DNA of 64,000 nucleotides from Juglans regia. Its lineage: Eukaryota > Streptophyta > Magnoliopsida > Fagales > Juglandaceae. The DNA lies in assembly GCF_001411555.2 (NCBI RefSeq), contig NC_049901.1, forward strand, positions 29,762,333 to 29,826,332, given 5' to 3'. Position 1 is the stretch's first letter, and the number at the start of each line of letters is the position of its first letter. Positions 55,611 through 64,000 of the stretch are shown here, piece after piece. The notes beneath the pieces are model-generated. The model ran no database searches. It had not been told where the DNA came from and saw nothing but the letters and a program-made list of their open reading frames with translations. The translations under genes were made by a program, and so were the position numbers.

Positions 55611-57236
55611 TGTGCTAAAAATATCTGCAAGTCCACAGAATCATAACAAGTAGTAAAGTGTTTTAAAGAAAATGGATATTGAACCCACAGGGAATAATTA
55701 TGCTATTGAGTATTGAAATTGACTAAATTAATTACTATTTGGAAAACCTAAATTTGAAGAATGGATTATCTTAATTAAACTGAAGACAATAGCATTAAAA
55801 TTAAGATTTTAAAAATAATAAGAATAGATCTAGAGCGTTTGATTTCACCTATCAAATCCCATACAATTTATTCTTCCTTGTTATAAAATTCCAATTATCC
55901 CAAGTTGATGAAAAAAATCTCTCAACTATTCAATATTTTCTCTTGAACAATACGATAAATATCTCCAACTAATAACTTCATATCTCTATGTGAATTCGAC
56001 TAATTGGAGACTCATTAAGTTCTTTGGATTTTTCTTAAAAATCACACTAATCGCGGTAAAGTATCTCTACTTTCGCTCAACTACTGGTGCTTAATCTTAG
56101 AGCTTTAATAACAAATTACCTCTCGGTTTCATTGCGATTCAATAGATTGAACAATTATTAGCTAGAAAATTGCAAGCATTAAGAATAAGGAATAAACACT
56201 CAATCATGGAGATATTGAAAATAAAATAACTTAGAATATAAATTGTGTGTTCAATGCTAGATTACATCAAAGCTCTAGAAAATATAATTAGTTCATAATG
56301 AAATTGAAAAGAAAAACAATAAAACTAATGTTCTTCGTTGGAGTCAGTTTATGAAGCAAGCGACTGTGGCCTCTGCTCCCCTTGATCTGCCTCCTTGAAA
56401 GAAACTTAAATAATAAACTCTGAACTATTGAAATCTAAAACTCAAGCTCTCCTCCTCTTCTATTCATCCCACAAGACGGGATTAAATAGATGTCAAAATT
56501 CAAATCCGAAAACAAAATAAATATGGCTACAATCTAGCCTATAGATCTGGAAAAAAGTTTCTAAAGATAAAAGTTAACGTAAAAGAAATTATCCCAAAAA
56601 TAACAGAATTATCTAAAATGGAAGATTTAGTAATAAGCAGCTTGATTTATGGAGTTCGGGAGGATTTGACGGTCAGCAGATTGACTACAAAACTCGGAAG
56701 GGTCCCACCAGGTAGATTCTGTGTGCGCTGAATATAACTGGTCTCATCGCCTACCGAGAGGAAAGACTCCTGACTGGGATTATAGAACCCTATCGCCAAC
56801 TTACCAAGCTGTAAAGTTGCTCGCCTTTACTAGTTATTGCCCATGATGTCGTTTAGGTTGGTCTTTTAAATTGGTCATTTAGATTAGTCGCCCAATTTAA
56901 CTGCCCGGAGTCTTATCGCCAAGTCTTCTCACCCAGGAGGTAAAACATCTTGCTTGTCGCCTAACTCTTATCACCAATTCTGGTCATCATTGAGTCTCCT
57001 CGCCTGAATCTCTTCGGCTCTCTTCAGATCTCGTCGCCTCTCGTCAATTTGGATCCGTAGTCTCTTCTTTTGTACCAAAATGTCTTCCTTTCGCACTAAA
57101 TCTTCTCATTCCTTCAAATCCAAGAAAATAAAGAAAAATATATAGAAATAAAATAAAATCAATAGTATATGAAGGAAAAATGACACTTTTCATAAATAAA
57201 AGAGTAATAAAAATCACATAAAAATCACACTTATCA
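55611..57236 (-). mobile_element. Element I 5' LTR, 1.6 kb
   Basis: On the minus strand it begins TGATAAGTGTGATTTTTATG (57236) and ends TTTTAGCACA (55611), directly followed by the primer site. Its 3'-side half matches the remnant at 30628-31507 with moderate divergence (for example GGGATTAAATAGATG versus GGGATTAAATATATA). No promoter could be placed with confidence. Confidence 0.87.
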
Positions 57237-57778
57237 GAGACCTAGGATGATGCAAATCCTAGTCCCTAGGAATCTCAACCACTACCCTCACTCACCCTCT
57301 CACGCCACTTATCACTCATTAGGGTTTCAAGAAGGCACAGGGGGTAAAGGAAAGGGCGCCTAGGGAAGATGCATCACACACTACCCCAAGTGGGGTAAAG
57401 GAAAAGGTGCCTAGGGAAGATGAAAGATCTTTGTACAAAAGAAGAGGTGGCAACAACACACACATAGCATTGCCAAGTGGCAAGCATGCAGTCGCCCACT
57501 GTCCCAAGGATGATTAGGGTTGAGTGAAAATACCCTTAAGCCTTAAAGGTTCATTGAACCTGGACATAGTGGAGGGACTCAGAAAGGCATTAGGGTTTCA
57601 GCTTTTGGAGCTCAACACGCCACTTGTCAAGAAACCTTTGAGTTCTCGAGAAAAACAAAGATATGGGAAGATGAAGAGGGAGATTTGGCCAAATGATGGT
57701 GGATATGCCACATGGCGCCCATGCATGAATTTCATACATTTCCAAGGTGAAGTGTGAGAGGAAACCGAAGGGGCATAT
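57237..57778 (+). mobile_element. LTR J, middle piece (between I and F)
   Basis: Non-coding. It carries a duplicated GGGGTAAAGGAAARGGYGCC then TAGGGAAGATG phrase at about 57343-57371 and 57392-57421, and ends in the first half of the TATA box. Confidence 0.55.
57771..57778 (+). promoter_or_regulatory. TATA box of J, split by F
   Basis: The left half GGGCATAT (57771-57778) faces F, and the right half CATATAAAAGGG starts at 62894. Removing F and one CATAT copy gives a canonical TATATAAA-type box, about 60-100 bases before a CTCTCT-rich leader. The insertion point lies inside the box itself. Confidence 0.7.
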
Positions 57779-58427
57779 TGTAACGCCCGTCTTTGTGGTG
57801 GGACTTTTTACAAAATATTTTTTTTTTAGAAAATGGATGAACCGTCCTATTTAAAACTTTTCAGTTGCATACCCAGAGTGCGAGACTCTACGTTTATAAA
57901 TTAAAATGTGCTTTGACTATAAAAAAAGGTTTACAGCGGAAAACATAAATCTTGAAAGAAAAAGGCCTCTCGTATGTTTAAAACTCTACTCTTCCCCATG
58001 GGCCGTGTCCGTCCTGATCATGCATAAAAACTAAAACGAGTCGAAGACTCGTAACCATTACTTCATACAGTTAAAATATAACAATATAGGTTTTCATTCA
58101 TGCATTCATCACTCGTACATACTATTACGTGCATGCATACGTGTCATACGTGCGTTCATTTAAAAACGTCACTGGACGGGGTTTTTCTCTTTTTAAACAT
58201 GGGCACTATTTTCGTAAAACCGTCAGTGCCTTCATTTCTTCAAGAGTTCGTGCATGCATACGTGCTTACGTGCGTTCTTTTGAAAACTTCACTGGTCAGG
58301 ATTTTTCCTTTCAAAAGGCTTTCCTTTCTTTAAAACGTGTCCCCCGTCAGTGCCATCATTTCTTAAAGGTTCGTGCATTCCTGCGTTCATACATACATGC
58401 ATACATCCATTCGTTCTTATCACTTTC

Positions 58428-58608
58428 ATAGGCCAGTACACACTGTTATGCCCCGTGTGTTTGGGTTAGCGGTCTTCCTTTGGACCCGGATTCTGCCCGT
58501 GGCCACAGGTTGGGAATCGCTTTCATAGGGGGCAGTACTGGGTGCACTTCTAGTACTACTTACCCGGCATTGCAATCTGCCCATTCATTGGTACACTTTT
58601 CATTCATT
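58428..58608 (-). other. Conserved non-coding block shared with K
   Basis: Reverse-complement counterpart of 43983-44160, with the words GCAGATTGCAATG, CGGGTAAGTAGTACT, ATTCCCAACCTGTGGCCACG and GGTCCAAAGGAAGACC. Both copies are flanked by CATTCATTC/GAATGAATG-type simple repeats. Confidence 0.85.
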
Positions 58609-60576
58609 CATGTGGATGTTACGTATCTTCATTCATTCATTTCTTTCTTTCTTGCTTTTCATTCATTCGTTCATGTCAGCTCTAGAAAGCTGGAGCTTTC
58701 ATTCAGTTCATTCTTTCATTTAACAGTCCTTTCATGAGAAAATATTTCTTTTCATGGATAAACATCGTTTGGGGCGTAAGCCCGAAAATTGTCTTTTCAT
58801 TTTTCAGTTCATTTCAGTTCTATCCTTTCTTTAACTGTTCGTTCGTGCATACGTCATTTAAGAACATACATGGGCTTAAACGTCAGCTTTCATGGCATCC
58901 ATAAGCGTCACCTTGAACGTCATCTCTCATGGCATCCACGAGCATCACCTCGTGGCGCACATAAAAGCGTCGGTTCGTAGGATCCATAAAAACATCCGTT
59001 GTCATGCCTTTCATGCATTTTCATCAGTTTATAGATTTTCTTAGAAAATACATACAATAGATACAGCGTATAGTCATCCATTCACATGCATACAATTAAT
59101 ACTTTGGTTGCATAAACAAGGGCTGCCAAGGAGGGGCTGTACATACTTATACCTTTGAACAATTAGCATTTTCTCTCTTAAAACATCTTTCGTTTCTTTT
59201 TGTGAGCATCTTAAAGGAAAAGCGTTTCTTGTATCTTGGAAACTCTAGAAGAGTATGAACGTAACACTTACCTGGACTCCATGCTATTTGCATGTCATGC
59301 AATCCATTCATGTGCTTGTCAGATGGCAACCTACATGCATACACATACCTTAGCGTCATTTTCTATCTAATGCATAAGCAACTTAACTATAAATAGAACT
59401 ACTCTATACTTCGAACACTTTCCTTCTATCTCGTGCACTTACATGCCCTTTACTATGCTAAACCCTTCGGGGACCACTTATGGTCACCACATCTTCCAAC
59501 TCAAAGTCTTGTCTTGAGTGCTCATCCACTAAAGTGAACCCATGATTCACCTTAGGATTAAGACACTAAGACATTCGTCTTACTCTTCTTATTGAACTCA
59601 TCTTGATACATGACTCAAACCGACTAAGTCACGCATCCCAATCCTAACAATATGCCCGTCACTACCTTCATGCATCTTAGCCCACACTAAATCCTCATTC
59701 CCATCCATACAAGCCACACAGTTCTAAGCCAACTCTGAGGCTTAAGCACCATGTAACTGTACTAATGACAGATTACCCATTACATATGGTGAATCCGTCC
59801 GACACATGTGTCTCACCATGTTACACATGTGCCTTACCCTTTTATCACCTAAGATCAACATATAACATGTTGATCACTTGCTCGTAGGGACAAGGGCCAT
59901 ACTCCGATACCAACCTTCTCTTAACCCGGCTAGCATGACTCTTCATGCTACCCATCCCTTTTGACAGTTCATCCCAACACTTGACATGACAAGACTCCAT
60001 TCACAACTATGCCTTATGTCATGTCATATAGCTCAAGATTGCTCCCAAGCTACATCATGACCTTATCACATCCATTGATATCCCGTTACATCATTTCTAT
60101 GCCAACTCCTAACCCATCACGAGTACGGTTCCTCACGTACTCCTGTCACATCGTGACATCTCGTCACGTTTCCATTACGTCATTTCTACACTTTAACACT
60201 TCACCCATCATAAGCATGACTTCCAATAACCACGTCACTTCGTGATGTTGCCCAGTCATGCTTCCACTGCGTACTCTTACACTTGTTCTACTACTTCGCC
60301 CATCACAAGCACGACTGTCAGTAGTCATGTCACTTCGTGACATTCCTCAATCATGCTTCCGCTGCGCACTCTTATACTTGTTCTGCCACTTCACGCATAC
60401 TCCTAGCCATAACTCCATCATGGTGACACCCATCACCTTAGACTACAGGCCTCACCATAGCTACTTCGGGACACTGTTCCACAGTTCCTGACACTACACA
60501 TCATGTTCCACGCCCATAAATCACATAACCATCCTTATCTCTACGACACGCCACACAGAGTGTCGCTGCCATGTGG

Positions 60577-60993
60577 AGTACACTCCACGTATACTCCCTT
60601 CATACATACTACGCCACATCACCACTATGGCATACCCGCCATATAGTACATCACTCCATCACAAAGAGTACACTCCACGTGTACTCCCTTTACATACACT
60701 ACATCACCATTATGGCATATCCGCCACATGGCGTATCACTCCGCCATACTGAGTACATTCCACATGTACTCCCTTCATACACATCACGCCACATCACCAT
60801 TATGGCGTACACGCCATATGGTGTATCAATCCACCACATGGAGTACACTCCCTGTGTACTCCCTTTATACACAACACGCCACATCACCATTATGGCTTAC
60901 TCGCCATATGGTACATCACTCCACCACATAGAGTACACTCAACGTGTAGTCCATTCACACGCACTACGACACAGAGTACACTCCACTCGTACT
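60577..60993. repeat. Palindrome array in F: AGTACACTCCACGTGTACT, six units
   Basis: Units at 60577, 60667, 60752, 60842, 60932 and 60975 (19 bp each), spaced 85-90 bp except the last (43 bp). Between them lies a second repeated palindrome of the type GGCGTACACGCCATATGG and a CACCATTATGGC box. E has three units of the same array. Confidence 0.88.
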
Positions 60994-62893
60994 CATCCCA
61001 TTCCATAATACGCCAGAAGGGTATATTTAACATATACTCTGCTTATCTCACACTACACCACACACACAAAGTATACTCAGCGTGTACTGTTCCCATTCCA
61101 CATAAGCCACGCCACCATTACAACACAATCCACAACACAACACAACACACTTCCCAATTACGCCTAACACTTCCCAATACACTACACAGCACAACACATC
61201 TCCATCCAACACAGATATGCCCAACACTTCATCACACAGCACCACATCATAATACCACAACTCCACAAATACCAACAGCACAATCCACAACCTAGTTAAC
61301 TAATCAATATCTAACATAATTAACGAGGGATAGAGGGTTATACCATCGACGAGATAACCCATGCGTTGCTCGTTGATCGTCACAGCCGATGATGTCGGAA
61401 GTGTCGTACGTGGCAGCTAACCCACGTACGGTGACTGTTTAGGCGTTTCGATAGCTAGGTGTGGTCTTGGAAGGGCTCGTGGTGGCCTTGTGATGGTGGC
61501 AAGGAGCATAACATGGCTGATCTAGCCTTGTACAGTGGCGATCAGCCACGCGCAGTGGCTGTCCATCACATGCAGTGATTACCCACCACTCAAAGTGGTG
61601 GTTTGTACCTAGGGTTGGGCTAAGGGAGGTCAAGGGAGGTTGTTGGTGGTCTTCATGGCTGCTGGGGTGGTGGAGCATGGTCAAGCCGTGGGTTTCCACG
61701 TGAAACCCGTGTGCCTCAAAGCATGGAAATGGGAGAGGGAGGCTCGACTGGCTTGGAGGAGCTCGGGGAGGAGCCTTGGTGGCCAGGGGAGGTGCTTGGT
61801 GGAGCTGGAACTGGCACACGACGGCGCTAGGGCCGTCGGTGGCCTTGAAGCCGTGCAAAACCCATAAATGGGTTTCGTGCGTGTGTGCAACGGAGGAGGA
61901 GAGGGGGCTTCCCATGGCCTGGGGTTCCGAGGAAGGGGTTCACCGGTGAAGGGAGAGGCTGTCGGTGGCAATGTGGTGGCTTGGGCTGCCGCGTACAGTG
62001 GTGGAGAGGCTACGCACGGTGAAACCGTGCGTGAGAGGTTGTGTGCTTGCATGTAGAAGGTGGCCACACGATAGGGGCTAGCTTTGCCGGTGAGGGGTCG
62101 CCGTCATGGGAAAAGGTTGATGGTGGTGGAGGTGCGACTCACTGGCGCACGGCGGCGCCAGGCTGAGGCATGGAGCTGTTCGGCGTGGGAGGAAAGCTGC
62201 ATACTGCGTACGCTGGGGAGAGGGAGGAGAGAGAGAGAGCTGAGGGAAAAGCGAGGGGTTCTTGGTATTTAACCCAGACCCTTCGTCTGGGGATCCACAT
62301 AACAATCTAACGGTGGATTTCAAATACTGATTTGAAAATGCGTAAATATTTAACTTAATTAAAAACGCTTAGAGGAATTAAGGTAGAATATTATTTTAAA
62401 CTAACTTTAGTTTATAAAATAATATTCTTCATCATTAATAAAATGATGAAGTCTCACTTAACATATTAAAGAGAATAAAATCATTTGATTAATAAAAACT
62501 TTCAACATAATTTAAATCTCATAATATCTTAAATAATTGAAATCATTTTAATAATAATATTAAAATTATTTCCAACGATTATAATATTTTTGGAGCTCTT
62601 GAAGAATATCATGATTGTCGTATTTAAGATCAATCTTAATTCAATAACACCGGAATTACTCCTTATAAATATTTCCAGCACATTTAAAACACTGGGCTTG
62701 CCCTAGAAGTCGTACGATATCCTTGAAGACACGCCATCGAGGTTCGGCATGCATGACGAGTCTCGCAGTCGCTAGATGGGAGGGGCAGACAATTTACAAA
62801 ATCTCTGCCCTCAGGATTTGCTTACATCATAAAGACGAAACATACGTCAGAAAGAGAGAAACGTACGTAAGAAGGAAGGAGTAGGGTATGACA

Positions 62894-64000
62894 CATATAA
62901 AAGGGTAAGGGTCGACAGTTAAAAGGCTTTTTGGATGCCATTTTAGTTCATGCTTTGCATTTTTGTTCTCCCACATGCCCAAATCCACTTTCTCTCTATT
63001 TTCTCTCCAAACAAACACCATTCATCACTCTCTCTTCTTAGTCACAAGCAAGGAACAAGGTGAAAACCACGTTCTCAAAGAACATGTCGCACAGTACCAC
63101 TCTAGCCCTCACAAGTCAAACACACAAAAGGGTGATGGGGTCACTAGGGTTTCAAATCCAAGGAACACCACCACCATCACGCCGAAGTGTTCAACCTTTC
63201 TAGGAGAAGAGATTCCCACATCGCTTCTCAGGAATCTCGGCCACCTTGCACAACATGCACCTCACCATGCCCTCATACACAAGCCTAAGACCTTGCCGAG
63301 GTCAAGAGGAAAAACACAACCACCCTTAACCAAGGACCTCTAGGTTGAATGCTTGGAGTGTCACCATGAGCAAAAAGAAGCCCTAGCATGACCACCCACG
63401 TTGAATTTAGATTATCTCTTCTTGTTTCTAATATTTTGAACAAACACGTTTACAGCTTGCTTGATCACATTTCACTACCTTGGATTTTTATAAGTAGACT
63501 CTCAACCTACTTTGGATAATATTTGTATACATCGTGTGAACTTTGCATTCTTATGTGCTATCATATGAACTAGTTGATTGATTATAATCTCTTGCTATGC
63601 AATGCCTTGTAATCAGATTTGCATGATGTTCTTGCTATGTTTACTTGTTCATGATGTTTCAGGTATGCTTAGAAATATTAGCTCGAGTTGCTTGTTATAA
63701 CATGTTTGTGTATGTCCCAAATGATTCATCCATGCATATGTATTTGGGTTTGAGATATTGCTCTTCTACTTTGGCATCTCATGAATGTTATTTCCTATGT
63801 TTGTGAACTAAGTATTTGAATGTTCTAATATTTTCAGGCCGTAACATGAGGTGTTCAATGTTGTATCACATGGTTACATGATTCTTGGCATTTACATGTT
63901 CACATGATGCAATAAAAGAAAAGTGTCACAAGTTTCATGTCACATGCATTTGGGTTGTGTACTATTTTCAAAGAAAAGAGTTTATATATGTTTTATCACG
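62894..64000 (+). mobile_element. LTR J, right piece, runs off the window
   Basis: It begins CATATAAAAGGG, continues through a CT-rich leader (TTTCTCTCTATTTTCTCTCC at about 62989-63008) and reaches the window edge without a TG...CA end. The 126-codon frame in the leader (62963-63343) has no recognisable domain. No other feature is seen in 63350-64000. Confidence 0.5.

Larger units (their letters stand above)
30628..57236 (-). mobile_element. Element I, Athila-like Ty3/Gypsy retrotransposon with nested insertions
   Basis: Minus-strand order: 5' LTR (57236-55611), primer site, gag start (55470), gag resumed after K (41178-40195), gag-protease resumed after O (37185-36397), RT, RNase H, a fused integrase end (34235), a 3' UTR, and a truncated 3' LTR (31507-30628). 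LTR ends are TGATAAGTGTG and TTTTAGCACA. The gag words AITLRSG-like (AITLRSGQ), PPIPFPQRLRKN and ILQKKLLPKLKD, and the TGGCGCCGTTGCC primer site, point to Athila/Tat. The region beyond integrase that could hold an env-like gene shows nothing convincing. The flanks carry no clear TSD. Confidence 0.85.
57779..62893 (-). mobile_element. Element F, 5.1 kb long-LTR unit, TSD CATAT
   Basis: The ends are TGTAACGCCCGTC (57779) and AGGGTATGACA (62893), with exact duplications CATAT at 57774-57778 and 62894-62898. The presumed sense strand is minus: from 62893 there is an ACGT-motif cluster, an AT-rich zone, a GGTTAAATACC-like TATA region with CT-rich leader near 62270-62220, a long C-rich leader, a palindrome array (60993-60577), a donor-like CCAGGTAAGTG (complement near 59264-59274), CATT/GAAT repeats and the K-shared block. 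The Pro/Ser-rich frames in the leader (62067-61439) are not supported as genes. It is the undamaged relative of E. Confidence 0.88.
29884..64000 (+). mobile_element. LTR J, outermost unit of the nest, 3' end outside the window
   Basis: J starts TGTGGCAACCCGAACTTAGC and is present as three pieces: 29884-30627, 57237-57778 and 62894-64000. The first gap holds the Athila-like element I, the second holds F. Joining the last two pieces across F restores a CATATAAAAGGG promoter followed by a CT-rich leader (about 62980-63050) and then long non-coding sequence. No ORF in the three pieces looks real; the 62963-63343 frame lies in the leader. The jump at 30627/57237 has no TSD, so I cannot exclude that the two flanks come from different copies. 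Confidence 0.55.

Noticed and set aside
61439..62067. Minus-strand frames of 128 and 158 codons in F
   Set aside because: Low-complexity Pro/Ser readings in the presumed untranslated leader, without conservation in E.
1..64000. Host protein-coding genes, tRNA or rRNA genes
   Set aside because: No exon-like conserved frames outside retroelements, no cloverleaf-compatible boxes and no rRNA sequence were recognised. A short host exon cannot be fully excluded without searches.

Overview
ORGANISM AND OVERALL NATURE. The window is nuclear DNA of a flowering plant, most likely a eudicot with a repeat-rich genome. The evidence is plant L1-type LINEs carrying a C-terminal RNase H domain, Ty3/Gypsy lineages typical of plants (an Athila-like element with a tRNA-Asp type primer site, a Tat/Ogre-like gag-protease, a chromovirus-type pol), long TGTAAC...-type LTRs and a small AT-rich MITE. 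I found no host gene, tRNA, rRNA or CRISPR. Every recognisable protein piece belongs to a retrotransposon, and all are broken by stops, frameshifts, deletions or later insertions. LAYOUT, 1-29.9 kb. The window opens inside a LINE (LINE-A, 1-4644) ending in a poly(A) tract. It is followed by the tail of an LTR, a G-rich tandem repeat (5071-5575), a minus-strand Tat/Ogre-like gag-protease remnant (about 5690-7808) and an LTR-like block (7809-10645). That block holds a 5'-truncated LINE tail and a small solo LTR with a perfect TSD. Next come a MITE, a promoter-bearing LTR fragment, and a minus-strand chromovirus-type pol (11958-18660) split inside integrase by a 4.4 kb TSD-flanked element (A). 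D (18944-23457) is a diverged relative of A. E (23458-28025) is a giant inverted-repeat derivative of the family represented by F. Truncated LTRs P and H follow. LAYOUT, 29.9-64 kb. This is a deep nest. An LTR with a plus-strand TATA box (J) carries an Athila-like element (I, minus strand, 30628-57236). The gag of I is split by long LTR K, K by LINE-B, and LINE-B ORF2 by long LTR C. A second long LTR (O) sits at another point of the gag-protease of I. A third (F, 5.1 kb) sits exactly in the TATA box of J. HOW THE PARTS RELATE. The dominant theme is a set of 3-5 kb, non-coding, single TG...CA units (A, C, F, K, O; B, D and E are damaged relatives). Their ends read TGTRAC...CCC / GGG...GTYACA. 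A, C, F and O have exact 5 bp TSDs and K a one-mismatch TSD. No partner LTR or internal region is visible, so I read them as solo LTRs of giant-LTR retrotransposons, or as an LTR-only non-autonomous class. Three of the lineages carry tandem arrays of short palindromes whose sequence differs between lineages (A/C, D, F/E). Several carry a GTAAGT splice-donor-like motif in the presumed sense orientation. This recurring architecture is the best candidate here for something undescribed. LIMITS. All calls come from reading the sequence. Clade names rest on motif recognition, not on searches, and boundaries without a TSD are approximate.
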